NCBI RefSeq assembly: GCF_001552175.1
Contig: NZ_BCQR01000076.1
Location: 1-53,526, forward strand
DNA from: Actinomadura kijaniata NBRC 14229
Lineage (GTDB): Bacteria > Actinomycetota > Actinomycetes > Streptosporangiales > Streptosporangiaceae
Direction: 5' to 3'
Length of the DNA: 53,526 bases
The number at the start of each line of letters is the position of its first letter. The first letter of the stretch is position 1. The position numbers and the translations under genes were made by a program. Positions 37,542-47,037 of this stretch are shown piece by piece. The notes under the pieces are model-generated. The model ran no database searches. It was not told where the DNA came from and was given only the letters and a program-made list of their open reading frames with translations.

Positions 37542-38120
37542 ATGACGCAACTCGCTGAGGGCAACGGCGCCCGCATCGGGGACGGCGGCTGGGCCGCGAC
37601 GCTCGACGACGTCCGCATCCGCCCCTACAACGTGACCGACGACGCCCGGCTGCGCCGCATGTCGGCCTGGCTGTCCCGGGGCAGCCTCTACACCCGCTTC
37701 TTCTCCGGCACCCCCGCCATCCCCGAGCCCTACGTGCGCTCGCTGGACGGGCTCGACCACTGGAACCGGGAGGCCCTCGCCGCGCTGCTGGACGACGACC
37801 TGATCGGGATCGCCGAGTACTTCCGCGACCGCGGCCGGCCCTGGCGCGCCGAGATCGCCATGCTGGTCGTCGACCCCTGGCAGCGGCGCGGGCTCGGGGG
37901 GCTGCTGCTGGACTGCCTGTCGGCGCTGGCCCTGCGGCGCGGGATCACCGAGTTCGACGCCGAGGTCGTGTTCGACAACCAGGGGGTGATACGGGCGATC
38001 CGCCGGCGGTGGCCGGACGTCCGCTCCCTGAAGGCCGAGGGGTCCGCCCATTTCCGGCTTCCGGTCGCGCCCCCGGGACCAGTCCGTTCGGGTCATGCGG
38101 AAGGGCGGCACCCGGGTTGA
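37542..38120 (+). CDS. GNAT-family acetyltransferase
   Basis: 192-residue protein. The acetyl-CoA-binding motif A is AEIAMLVVDPWQRRGLGGLL (R/Q-x-x-G-x-G/A). The N-terminal part VRIRPYNVTDDARLRRMSAW is typical of the GNAT/Pat-like domain that in actinobacteria is often fused to other modules; here it stands alone. ATG 37542 has a TAAGTT close upstream but no clear ribosome site; a TTG at 37506 is an alternative. Substrate unknown. Confidence 0.85.
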   Translation: MTQLAEGNGARIGDGGWAATLDDVRIRPYNVTDDARLRRMSAWLSRGSLYTRFFSGTPAIPEPYVRSLDGLDHWNREALAALLDDDLIGIAEYFRDRGRPWRAEIAMLVVDPWQRRGLGGLLLDCLSALALRRGITEFDAEVVFDNQGVIRAIRRRWPDVRSLKAEGSAHFRLPVAPPGPVRSGHAEGRHPG

Positions 38121-38154
38121 TACGCACCATGCGAGCGGACTTACCATGGCCCGC

Positions 38155-38565
38155 ATGACCCAGAACCTGCTCGGCGGACCGCCCCCGACCGAACTGCCGG
38201 ACAACACCGAGGCCCGCACGGCCCTGGAGAACGGCGTCGACCCGATCGAGGTGGCCGCCCGCCACCCCGACTACCCGGGCGCGTGGGCCGAACTGGCCGA
38301 CCGCGCGTTCGCCAAGGGCAGCGTCATCGACTCCTACGCCTACGCGCGCACCGGCTACCACCGGGGGCTGGACCAGCTGCGCCGGGCGGGCTGGAAGGGC
38401 CACGGCCCGATCCCCTGGGAGCACGCGCCCAACCGCGGCTTCCTGCGCGCCCTGAACGCCCTGGGCCGCGCCGCCGCCGCGATCGGCGAGGAGGACGAGG
38501 CCGAGCGCTGCAAGGCGTTCCTGCGCGACAGCAGCGCCGCCGCGGCGGAGGCCCTCGCGCAGTAG
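38155..38565 (+). CDS. DUF3151 family protein
   Basis: 136-residue conserved actinobacterial protein: NLLGGPPPTELPDNTEA, AARHPDYPGAWAELADRAFA, YAYARTGYHRGLDQLRRAGW, IPWEHAPNRGFLRALNALGR. Helical, TPR-like look, function unknown. I chose ATG 38155, 7 nt after TACCAT (leaderless pattern), over ATG 38146 nine nt earlier; both lack a ribosome site. Confidence 0.88.
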   Translation: MTQNLLGGPPPTELPDNTEARTALENGVDPIEVAARHPDYPGAWAELADRAFAKGSVIDSYAYARTGYHRGLDQLRRAGWKGHGPIPWEHAPNRGFLRALNALGRAAAAIGEEDEAERCKAFLRDSSAAAAEALAQ

Positions 38566-38767
38566 GTCTTCGACACGCGGTCAAGCCCGTCCCACCAGGC
38601 GCTTCCGGCACCGCCGCCATGACGCGCCCATGGCCGCGCCGCGTGCGGCGTGTCGCGAGCCCTCGGGCGGTGTCCTCCCCCGTCGCCCTGGTCGCTCCGC
38701 TCCGGGCGCTCCCCGGTCCGGACACCGCCGCTCGCGACATGCGGTTTCTTCCGCGCCCGGGTCCGGG

Positions 38768-38837
38768 TACGATTTGATCGCAAGAGGCCCCTTCGCACTT
38801 GCGATCAGGGGCCTTCGTCGTGGGAAGGAAATGTGGC
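38768..38837 (+). promoter_or_regulatory. purA leader with interleaved alternative hairpins
   Basis: A -10-like TACGAT lies at 38768-38773. Stem A pairs GATCGCAAG (38776-38784) with CTTGCGATC (38798-38806). Stem B pairs AGGCCCCT (38785-38792) with AGGGGCCT (38807-38814). The arms interleave with no spacer, so A and B exclude each other. GGGAAGGAA then precedes the purA ATG. This could be a regulatory leader or an operator palindrome. Confidence 0.5.
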
Positions 38838-40121
38838 ATGCCGGCCATCGTTCTTGTCGGTGCCCAATGGGGAGATGAGGGCAAGGGCAAGGCCACCGAC
38901 CTGCTGGGTGGCGACGTCGACTACGTCGTCCGCTACCAGGGTGGCAACAACGCCGGCCACACCGTGGTCATCGGCGACAAGAGCTACGCGCTGCACCTGC
39001 TGCCGTCCGGCATCCTGTCGGACGACGTCATCCCGGTGATCGGCAACGGCGTGGTCATCGACCCGTCGGTGCTGCTGGCCGAGATCGACGGTCTCCAGGA
39101 GCGCGGCATCTCCGCCGAACGCCTGCTGATCTCGGCGAACGCGCACCTGATCATGCCGCAGCACCGGACCCTGGACAAGGTGACCGAGCGCTACCTCGGC
39201 AAGGCCCGGATCGGCACCACGGGCCGCGGCATCGGCCCGGCCTACGCCGACAAGATCAACCGGATGGGCATCCGGGTGCAGGACCTGTTCGACCCGAACA
39301 TCCTCACCCAGAAGCTGGACCTGTCGCTGCGCGAGAAGAACCAGGTCCTCACCAAGGTCTACAACCGGCGCCGCATCGAGACCGGCCCGATCGTCCAGGA
39401 GTACCTGGAGTACGGCGAGCGGCTGAAGCCCTACGTGGCCGACACCACGCTGATCCTGAACAAGGCCCTGGACGAGGACAAGGTCGTGCTGCTGGAGGGC
39501 GCCCAGGGCACCCTGCTGGACATCGACCACGGCACCTACCCGTTCGTGACCTCCTCCAGCCCCACCGCGGGCGGCGCGTGCGCGGGGTCCGGCGTCGGCC
39601 CCACGAAGATCACCAAGGTGATCGGCATCCTGAAGGCCTACACCACGCGCGTCGGCTCGGGCCCGTTCCCGACCGAGCTGCTGGACGAGTGGGGCGAGTA
39701 CCTGCGCACCAAGGGCGGCGAGTACGGCGTCACCACCGGCCGCGACCGCCGCTGCGGCTGGTTCGACGCTGTGATCGCCCGCTACGCCACCCGCGTCAAC
39801 GGCATCACCGACTTCTTCCTGACCAAGCTGGACGTGCTGTCCGGCCTGGAACGGGTCCCGGTGTGCGTCGCCTACGAGGTCGACGGTGAGCGCGTGGCCG
39901 AGATGCCCACCACCCAGACCGGGTTCCACCACGCCAAGCCGGTCCTGGAGTACTTCGACGGCTGGCAGGAGGACATCACGGGCGCCAAGACGTTCGAGGA
40001 CCTGCCGAAGAACGCGCAGGCCTACGTGCGCGCCCTGGAGGAGATGTCGGGCGCCCGGATCTCCGCCATCGGCGTGGGCCCGGGCCGCGAGCAGACCCTC
40101 CAGCTGCACCCGCTGGTCTGA
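38838..40121 (+). CDS. purA: Adenylosuccinate synthetase
   Basis: 427-residue enzyme. It begins PAIVLVGAQWGDEGKGKATD (GTP P-loop and catalytic Asp) and has YQGGNNAGHTVVIGDKSYAL, GTTGRGIGPAYADKINRMGI, GAQGTLLDIDHGTYPFVTSS and GRDRRCGWFDAVIARYA. It makes adenylosuccinate from IMP, aspartate and GTP, the first committed AMP step. Strong ribosome site. The preceding 272-nt gap holds the structured leader described separately. Confidence 0.98.
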   Translation: MPAIVLVGAQWGDEGKGKATDLLGGDVDYVVRYQGGNNAGHTVVIGDKSYALHLLPSGILSDDVIPVIGNGVVIDPSVLLAEIDGLQERGISAERLLISANAHLIMPQHRTLDKVTERYLGKARIGTTGRGIGPAYADKINRMGIRVQDLFDPNILTQKLDLSLREKNQVLTKVYNRRRIETGPIVQEYLEYGERLKPYVADTTLILNKALDEDKVVLLEGAQGTLLDIDHGTYPFVTSSSPTAGGACAGSGVGPTKITKVIGILKAYTTRVGSGPFPTELLDEWGEYLRTKGGEYGVTTGRDRRCGWFDAVIARYATRVNGITDFFLTKLDVLSGLERVPVCVAYEVDGERVAEMPTTQTGFHHAKPVLEYFDGWQEDITGAKTFEDLPKNAQAYVRALEEMSGARISAIGVGPGREQTLQLHPLV

Positions 40122-40130
40122 TCCGGACGG

Positions 40131-40167
40131 ACGGAAGGGGGCCTCCCGCGGGGAGGCCCCCTTCCGT
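40131..40167 (+). terminator. purA terminator
   Basis: A perfect 17-bp stem with a 3-nt loop (acggaagggggcctccc / gggaggcccccttccgt) followed by TTTCC, starting 9 nt past the purA stop. One of the strongest hairpins in the window. Confidence 0.85.
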
Positions 40168-40227
40168 TTCCGGGGTCCTCACCTGTCGGCCGCACGTCGT
40201 TCGGCCACGGCCTGTAGCGTGCCGGGC

Positions 40228-41154
40228 GTGAATCTGATCGGGGGGTCCGTGGAGATCCATGGACATCGGGGCGCCCGCGGGCTCCGGCCGGAGAACACGC
40301 TGCCGGGTTTCGCGCACGCGCTGGCGCTGGGCGTGGACGCCGTCGAGCTCGACGTGGGCTTCACCGCCGACGGCGTCCCGGTGCTCAACCACGACCAGGT
40401 GCTGTCGCCGGTCAACGTCGCCGACACCGGCCCGGCCGAGCCCGGCGACCCGGCGTTCCCCTACGTGGGGCGGGCGATCCGGGAGCTGACGCTGGCGCAG
40501 TTCCGGACGCTGGACATGGGCGTGCGGCGCCCGCCGGACGACGAGGACCCGTTCGTGCTGACGCAGCTGCCGCTGCCCGGGACGCGGCCCCCGACGCTGG
40601 ACGAGGCGTGCGCGCTGATCGGGGCCGCGCCGGACGTGCGGCTGGCCGTCGAGCTCAAGACCGACCCGGGCTGGTCCGGCGCCGAGGTGGAGCGCTTCAC
40701 CGTCGCGGTCGCCGAGGTGCTGGCCGAACGGGGCCTGGCGGGGCGGGGGCGGGTGCTGGCGTTCGACTGGCGGGTGCTGGTCGCCGCGCGCCGCCACGCC
40801 CCCGATCTGGGACGGGTCGCGCTGGTCGAGCGCAAGACGCTCGTCCCGGGCACGGACTGGCTGGCGGGGCTGTCCCCGGCCGAGCCGGCGAACGCGGCGC
40901 TGGAGATCGGCGCGACCGTCCTGTCCCCCGAGCGCCATCTGACCACGCCCGGGTTCGTCGCGGCGGCGCGCGCGGTGGCGCTGCCGGTGGCGGTGTGGAC
41001 GGTGAACGAGCCCGCCGAGATGGACCGGTGCGTCGACCGCGGCGTGGACGCGATCGTCACCGACTACCCCGACCGGCTGCGGGCGGTGCTGGCGGCACGG
41101 GGCCTGCCGGTGCCGGCACCGTTCCGGACCCCCGTGCCGGCGCCGACGGCCTAG
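40228..41154 (+). CDS. Glycerophosphodiester phosphodiesterase
   Basis: 308-residue TIM-barrel phosphodiesterase. It has the GDPD signatures IHGHRGARGLRPENTLPGF (catalytic His and Glu), VELDVGFTADGVPVLNHDQV (metal Glu/Asp, catalytic His), AVELKTDPG and VWTVNEPAEMDRCVDRGVDA. No signal peptide, so likely cytoplasmic; it would release glycerol 3-phosphate from deacylated phospholipids. GTG 40228 follows TAGCGT by 7 nt (leaderless pattern). Its stop codon TAG is part of the CTAG bordering a repeat element. Confidence 0.94.
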   Translation: MNLIGGSVEIHGHRGARGLRPENTLPGFAHALALGVDAVELDVGFTADGVPVLNHDQVLSPVNVADTGPAEPGDPAFPYVGRAIRELTLAQFRTLDMGVRRPPDDEDPFVLTQLPLPGTRPPTLDEACALIGAAPDVRLAVELKTDPGWSGAEVERFTVAVAEVLAERGLAGRGRVLAFDWRVLVAARRHAPDLGRVALVERKTLVPGTDWLAGLSPAEPANAALEIGATVLSPERHLTTPGFVAAARAVALPVAVWTVNEPAEMDRCVDRGVDAIVTDYPDRLRAVLAARGLPVPAPFRTPVPAPTA

Positions 41155-41249
41155 GGCCTGCTTCAAAGGGGGCCTGGGCCACGCACGCGAGCGCGTTACC
41201 TGGCCCGTGGGCCCGACGCCGCAGACGAGGGCTTTGAAACACGATCTAG
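41151..41249. repeat. CTAG-bordered inverted-end element, copy A
   Basis: 99 bp between convergent genes. It begins CTAGGGCCTGCTTCAAAG and ends CTTTGAAACACGATCTAG, so the ends are imperfect inverted repeats centred on TTTCAAAG. It shares the internal CGCACGCGAGCGCGTTACCTG-like core with the longer copy at 46209, in opposite orientation. It carries no ORF. It may be a MITE-like or REP-like repeat that also acts as a bidirectional terminator. Confidence 0.65.
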
Positions 41250-41259
41250 CCGCTGGCGG

Positions 41260-42360
41260 TCAGAGCCAGCCGTTGCGGCGGAACCCCCGGTACAGCGACA
41301 GGCACGCCAGGGCGATCACGCCGAGGACCATGAAGTAGCCGTACCGCCACTGGGTCTCGGGCATGAAGTCGAAGTTCATCCCGTAGATTCCGGCGATCGC
41401 GGTCGGCACCATGAAGATCGCGCCCCAGGCGGAGATCTTCCGCATGTCCTGGTTGTCGGCGACCGTCACCTGGGTCATGTGGGCGTGCAGGATCGGGTTG
41501 AGCAGCTCGTCGTAGGACTCGACCTGCTCGCGGACGCGGGTGAGGTGGTCCTCGACGTCGCGCAGGTACTCCTTGATGTCGTCGGGGACGAACCGGCGCC
41601 CGGTGAGGTTGCGCAGCGGTCCGGCGAGCGGGCCGACGGCGCGCTTGAGCTGGATCACCTCGCGCTTGAGGCGGTAGATGCGGCGGGCCTCGTCGGTGCG
41701 GTCGGGGGCGAAGACGGCCTCCTCGACCTCGTCGATGTCCTCCTGGACGGCGTCGGTGACGCACACGTAGCCGTCGACCACGCGGTCGGCGACGGCGTGC
41801 ACGACGGCGGTGGGGCCGAGGCGGAGGCGCTCGGGGTTGGCCTCCAGCTGGCGGCGCGCCGGGCCGAGCTCGCCGTGCGCGCCGTGCCGCACGGTCACCA
41901 CGAAGTCCTCGCCACAGAAGATCATGATCTCGCCGGTCTCGACGACCTCGGCCTGCGCCGGGTCGCGCTGCACGTAGCCGACCGTCTTCATCACGAGGAA
42001 GTGGACGTCGTCGTAGCGTTCCAACTTGGGCCGCTGGTGGGCGTGGATGGCGTCCTCGACGGCCAGCGGGTGCAGGCCGAACACCTCGGCCAGCTCGGTC
42101 AGCTCGGTGGACGAGGGCTCGTGCAGGCCCACCCACACGAATCCGGCGCTGCCCTCCTCGGGCGCGGTGAGGCCGCCGTCGCGCACCAGGCGGACGGCGT
42201 CGGCGACCGAGTCGGTGTTGACGCGGTGCCCGTCGATGTAGGCGGCCCAGTCGATCACCGCGGTGTCGCGGCGCGCCTGCTGGGCGGGGACGGCGTGAGG
42301 CCGGCTCCGGGTCTTGAACAGGGACATCGTGCGGGCCGGGCGAACACGGGTCATGGCCAT
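41260..42360 (-). CDS. corA: CorA-type magnesium/cobalt transporter
   Basis: 366-residue protein. A large cytoplasmic domain (FVWVGLHEPSSTELTELAEV, HAHQRPKLERYDDVHFLVMK) is followed by a long helix and two C-terminal membrane segments. The selectivity signature GMN sits in AIAGIYGMNFDFMPE. The tail is RRNGWL. Start ATG 42360 is preceded by AGGAG 7 nt upstream; that site lies in the loop of a small GGGG/CCCC hairpin. A 38-codon upstream ORF with a perfect ribosome site precedes it, so magnesium-dependent leader control is plausible (inference). Confidence 0.95.
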   Translation of the reverse strand: MAMTRVRPARTMSLFKTRSRPHAVPAQQARRDTAVIDWAAYIDGHRVNTDSVADAVRLVRDGGLTAPEEGSAGFVWVGLHEPSSTELTELAEVFGLHPLAVEDAIHAHQRPKLERYDDVHFLVMKTVGYVQRDPAQAEVVETGEIMIFCGEDFVVTVRHGAHGELGPARRQLEANPERLRLGPTAVVHAVADRVVDGYVCVTDAVQEDIDEVEEAVFAPDRTDEARRIYRLKREVIQLKRAVGPLAGPLRNLTGRRFVPDDIKEYLRDVEDHLTRVREQVESYDELLNPILHAHMTQVTVADNQDMRKISAWGAIFMVPTAIAGIYGMNFDFMPETQWRYGYFMVLGVIALACLSLYRGFRRNGWL

Positions 42361-42409
42361 GAGGGGCTCCTAACCCCCGGCCACGAACATGCGAGGACGC
42401 GCTCGACCC

Positions 42410-42428
42410 GGCTGAGCGGTGGTCAGCC
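42410..42428 (-). promoter_or_regulatory. Hairpin at the upstream-ORF stop in the corA leader
   Basis: GGCTGA and TCAGCC form a 6-bp stem with a 7-nt loop, and the upstream ORF stop codon lies in the 5' arm on the transcribed strand. Ribosomes reaching the stop would open it, offering a way to link upstream-ORF translation to downstream structure. Confidence 0.4.
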
Positions 42429-42539
42429 CAGGGAGCGCGTGAGGGATGTGGCCGGGCGCCTGATAGAGGCGGACGGGTGGGCAGTCCAGTCCGGACTGTG
42501 AGGGTTTTCCGGCGAAGCGCACGTATCGCCAGGACTCAT
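42423..42539 (-). CDS. Proline-rich 38-aa leader ORF of corA
   Basis: ATG 42539 stands 6 nt after AAGGAGGTG (42554-42546), a perfect Shine-Dalgarno and the best in the window. The peptide begins MSPGDTCASPENPHSPDW, continues TAHPSASIRRPATSLTRS and ends LG. It has six prolines, several next to acidic or serine residues. It stops 62 nt before corA. A TAGGCT -10 box (42593-42588) places a transcript start about 25 nt upstream of the ribosome site. Together with the hairpin it fills most of the 42361-42747 gap. Confidence 0.55.
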   Translation of the reverse strand: MSPGDTCASPENPHSPDWTAHPSASIRRPATSLTRSLG

Positions 42540-42587
42540 CCCGACCACCTCCTTCCGTACTGGGCGACAAGGCCACAAGCACAAAGC

Positions 42588-42593
42588 AGCCTA
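42588..42593 (-). promoter_or_regulatory. Candidate -10 box of the corA transcript
   Basis: TAGGCT on the minus strand, about 35 nt before the upstream ORF ribosome site. No convincing -35 was seen. Confidence 0.4.
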
Positions 42594-42733
42594 CCAGTCA
42601 CCATTTACGACGCCTCGGGCAACGCGGGAGTTCACACGATCTTCGCGTCCCCGTCCCGGGACGCGCGACCCCCATCGGAGACAACGCCGTCCCTCCCCGA
42701 GGATATGCCGACCCTCGACGCGGCGTGGCCCAC

Positions 42734-42748
42734 TAAGCTCACCTCACG
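42734..42748 (+). promoter_or_regulatory. -10 box of leaderless purD
   Basis: TAAGCT (42734-42739) stands 8 nt before the purD GTG. With no ribosome site present, transcription probably starts at or next to the start codon. Confidence 0.55.
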
Positions 42749-43998
42749 TGCGAGTACTCGTCCTTGGATCGGGTGGCCGCGAGCATGCGCTCGTCCGCGC
42801 CCTGCGCCGCGACCACGTCGTCTCCGCGCTGCACTGTGCCCCCGGCAACCCCGGCACCGCCGCGATCGCCGACAACCACCAGCTCGACCCGACCGACCCG
42901 AACGCCGTGGTCGAGCTGGCCGAACGCCTGGCGGTCGACCTGGTCGTGGTCGGCCCCGAGGCGGTGCTGATGGCGGGGGTCGGCGACGCCCTGCGGCGCG
43001 CCGGGATCGCCTGCTTCGGCCCGGACCGCCAGGCCGCCCGGATCGAGGGCTCCAAGGCGTTCGCCAAGGAGATCATGAAGGCGGCGGGGGTGCCGACCGC
43101 CGACGCGCGGGTCTGCGAGTCCGCCGAGGAGGTCGCCGCCGCGCTGGACGCGTTCGGCCCGCCCTACGTGGTCAAGGACGACGGGCTGGCCGCCGGGAAG
43201 GGCGTGGTGGTCACCGAGGACCGGGACGCCGCCGCCGCGCACGCCGCCGCCTGCGGGCGCGTGGTCATCGAGGAGTACCTCGACGGCCCCGAGGTGTCGC
43301 TGTTCGCCCTGTCGGACGGCCAGCACGCGGTGTCGCTGCTGCCCGCGCAGGACTTCAAGCGCGCCTACGACGGCGACGAGGGGCCCAACACCGGCGGCAT
43401 GGGCGCCTACACGCCGCTGCCGTGGACCCCGCCGGGCCTGGTCGACGAGGTCATGCGGACCGTCGTGCAGCCCGCCGTGGACGAGCTGCGGCGGCGCGGG
43501 CTGCCGTACGTGGGCGTGCTGTACGCGGGGCTGGCGCTGACGTCCAAGGGCGTCCGGGTGGTGGAGTTCAACGCCCGGTTCGGCGACCCGGAGACGCAGG
43601 TCGTGCTGGACCGCCTGGCCACGCCGCTGGCCGGGCTGCTGCACGCGTGCGCGATCGGCGGGCTGGACCCGGCGTTCCGCCCGATCTGGCGCACCGGCGC
43701 GGCCGTCACCGTGGTCGTCGCGGCCGAGAACTACCCGGCCGCGCCGGTGAAGGGCGACGTCATCACCGGGATCGAGGAGGCCGAGGCCGTTCCGAACGCG
43801 TACGTGCTGCACGCCGGGACGCGGCGGGACGAGGAGGGCCGGCTGCTCGCCAACGGCGGCCGCGTCCTCAACGTGGTCGGCACCGGCGCGGACCTCGCCG
43901 CGGCCCGCCGCGCCGCCTACGCCGCCGTCGAGAAGATCGAGCTGCGCGGCGCCCACCACCGCACCGACATCGCGCTGAAGGCGTCCCAGGACGCCTGA
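42748..43998 (+). CDS. purD: Phosphoribosylamine-glycine ligase
   Basis: 416-residue ATP-grasp enzyme. Start VRVLVLGSGGREHALVRALR, ATP-grasp pieces PPYVVKDDGLAAGKGVVVTE and EVSLFALSDGQHAVSLLPAQ, the family signature YDGDEGPNTGGMGAYTPLPW, and VEFNARFGDPETQVVLDRL. It forms glycinamide ribonucleotide, purine step 2. GTG start, leaderless pattern. Divergent from corA and 82 nt upstream of purB. Confidence 0.98.
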   Translation: MRVLVLGSGGREHALVRALRRDHVVSALHCAPGNPGTAAIADNHQLDPTDPNAVVELAERLAVDLVVVGPEAVLMAGVGDALRRAGIACFGPDRQAARIEGSKAFAKEIMKAAGVPTADARVCESAEEVAAALDAFGPPYVVKDDGLAAGKGVVVTEDRDAAAAHAAACGRVVIEEYLDGPEVSLFALSDGQHAVSLLPAQDFKRAYDGDEGPNTGGMGAYTPLPWTPPGLVDEVMRTVVQPAVDELRRRGLPYVGVLYAGLALTSKGVRVVEFNARFGDPETQVVLDRLATPLAGLLHACAIGGLDPAFRPIWRTGAAVTVVVAAENYPAAPVKGDVITGIEEAEAVPNAYVLHAGTRRDEEGRLLANGGRVLNVVGTGADLAAARRAAYAAVEKIELRGAHHRTDIALKASQDA

Positions 43999-44011
43999 GG
44001 GCCCCGGACGG

Positions 44012-44032
44012 CCCCGGCCCGCGCGGCCGGGG
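44012..44032 (+). terminator. Possible hairpin between purD and purB
   Basis: ccccggcc and ggccgggg form an 8-bp stem with a 5-nt loop, 14 nt past the purD stop. It could terminate or attenuate transcription into purB. Confidence 0.45.
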
Positions 44033-44080
44033 TCTCCCCCGGTGCGCGGAGCATCGCGGGCCACCTGGGAGAATCGAGGC

Positions 44081-45391
<1,311 letters not shown>

Positions 45392-45420
45392 CCGCCCCTT
45401 CCCCCGGAGGACCCCCCGCG

Positions 45421-46212
45421 ATGGCGACCCTGACCGAGCTGAACGTCTACCCGCTCAAGAGCGGCGGCGGCACGGCCCTGCGCACGGCCGAGCTGAGGGC
45501 GACCGGCGTGCGCTGGGATCGCGAGTTCATGCTGGTCACGCCGGAGGGGCGGTTCCTGTCGCAGCGGGAGTACGCGCGGATGGCGCTGCTGCGCCCGGCG
45601 TTCGACGGGCGGGAGCTGACCGTCGGGGTGGCCGACCCGGCGCTGGACACCGGCCCGCTCGTCCACAAGCCCGTGGACGACGGGCCGGTGCTCGACGTGA
45701 CCGTCCACCGCGCGGAGTGCCGGGGGATCGACCAGGGCGACGAGGCGGCGGCGTGGTTCGGCGCGCTGCTGGACGCCGACTGCCGCCTGGTCCGCTTCAC
45801 CGGGCGGCGGGAGACCTCGCGCGGCGGCGCGGTCGTCGAGTTCGCCGACGGCTACCCCCTGCTGGTGATCTCGCGGGAGTCGCTGGACGACCTCAACGGA
45901 CGGCTGGACGACCCGCTGCCGATGAACCGGTTCCGCCCCAACCTGGTGGTCGAGGGGCTGGGCGCGTTCGGCGAGGACCGGGTGCGGCGGCTGCGGATCG
46001 GCGAGACCGTGATCGAGATGGTGAAGGCGTGCGCCCGCTGCGTCATCACCACCACCGACCAGGACAGCGGCGAACGCGGCCGGGAGCCGCTGCGCACGCT
46101 GGCCCGGTACCGCACGATCGACCGCGGCATCCGCTTCGGCCAGAACGCCGTCCCGCGCACGCTCGGCACCCTGACCGTGGGCGACGAGGTCGAGGTCCTG
46201 GAACCCGCCTAG
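45421..46212 (+). CDS. MOSC-domain protein (mARC-like)
   Basis: 263-residue protein. It has an N-terminal MOSC beta-barrel (LTELNVYPLKSGGGTALRTA, GVRWDREFMLVTPEGRFLSQ) and a C-terminal MOSC domain with MNRFRPNLVVEGLGAFGED and the cofactor-ligand Cys region VKACARCVITTTDQDSGERG. Such proteins bind molybdenum cofactor and reduce N-hydroxylated compounds in related enzymes. GGAGG lies 11 nt before the ATG. The TAG stop forms one end of repeat element copy B. Confidence 0.92.
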   Translation: MATLTELNVYPLKSGGGTALRTAELRATGVRWDREFMLVTPEGRFLSQREYARMALLRPAFDGRELTVGVADPALDTGPLVHKPVDDGPVLDVTVHRAECRGIDQGDEAAAWFGALLDADCRLVRFTGRRETSRGGAVVEFADGYPLLVISRESLDDLNGRLDDPLPMNRFRPNLVVEGLGAFGEDRVRRLRIGETVIEMVKACARCVITTTDQDSGERGREPLRTLARYRTIDRGIRFGQNAVPRTLGTLTVGDEVEVLEPA

Positions 46213-46390
46213 CCTGTGTTTCAAAGCCCTGGCCTACGGCGCTCGCCCGGGGCTCGCGCCTCACCAGGTCTTGGCGAGCGCGGCATCGCTTCGCGATCTG
46301 ACCCGCGGGCCCTCGCCTCCGGCTTCGGGCCCGCAGGTCAGGTCACGCGCTCGCGTGCGCGGCTGAGGCCCACTTTGAAACAGGCCCTAG
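46209..46390. repeat. CTAG-bordered inverted-end element, copy B
   Basis: 182 bp. Ends are TGTTTCAAAG (46217-46226) and CTTTGAAACA (46373-46382), a perfect 10-bp inverted repeat, with CTAG at both borders (46209-46212 and 46387-46390). Inside, CTGACCCGCGGGCCC and GGGCCCGCAGGTCAG make a near-perfect long hairpin. Its right part, reversed, matches copy A at 41151. It sits between the convergent MOSC gene and the SUFU pseudogene, whose stop is also the bordering CTAG. Confidence 0.65.
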
Positions 46391-47037
46391 CCGACGACCT
46401 CCACCCGCGGCCCCGGCACGACCTCGCGACGCCCGCCCGCCGGACCAGCGCCGCCAGCAGCGCGTCCAGCGCTGCGACGGGCACGCCCACCAGCAGCGCC
46501 GAGTCGTCGGACCGTTCGACGGTCAGCTCCGCGGCGGGACGGAAGACCACCACCGTGGCGCCGGCCCGCACGACCAGGGCGCGGCCGTACGGCAGCCGCC
46601 CCCGCAGCGAGTCGGCGATCATCGGGGCCTGCGACGCCCCCGGCCTCACCGTCGTCCCGGCGGCGTCGCGGTCCCAGTGCGCGGTGGTGACGTGGAGCGC
46701 GCCGACGCCGGAACCGTCGCGCTCCTTCCCGGCGCGCGCCGCCGCCGTCGTGGCCTCGTCCATCAGCGAGCCCGCGCGACGTCGGTGGCCAGCAGCGGCT
46801 GGCGCGGCGCGAGCAGGTCCAGCAGGCCCGCGACGTTCCAGGTGCGGGCTGCCTCGTCCTCGTCCGGGGTCAGGCCGACGACCTGGAGGAACCGGACCGG
46901 TAGGCGCTGATCCCGTCGAGGGGGTCGGGTCCGCCAAGAGACCGCTTGGGGACCGTTCCGTAATGCAGGGGTGCGGTGTCACCATGGATTCGTCGGCAGG
47001 CGGCGTCGATGGCGTCCCAGCCGGGGGCGTCTTCCAC
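46387..47037 (-). pseudogene. Decayed SUFU (suppressor of fused) domain gene
   Basis: Pieces of an actinobacterial SUFU-domain protein are spread over different frames. From GTG 47037: PGWDAIDAACRRIHGD, HYGTVPKRSLGGPDPLDGIS and AYRS. After a junction (probable internal deletion of the middle of the domain) the +1 frame reads FLQVVGLTPDEDEAARTWN, then LLDLLAPRQPLLATDVAR. A further shift gives SLMDEATTAAARAGKERDGS to PYGRALVVRAGATVVVFRP. A last shift restores EVVPGPRVEVVG and the stop. At least three lesions rule out a working product. In intact relatives the domain often serves as immunity or inhibitor protein; unproven here. Confidence 0.75.

Noticed and set aside
42370..42582. 70-codon alternative ORF in the corA leader
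   Set aside because: Its start has no ribosome site, whereas the overlapping 38-codon ORF has a perfect one.
42361..42600. M-box (Mg riboswitch) in the corA leader
   Set aside because: I could not find the conserved M-box core; the leader instead carries a good upstream ORF.
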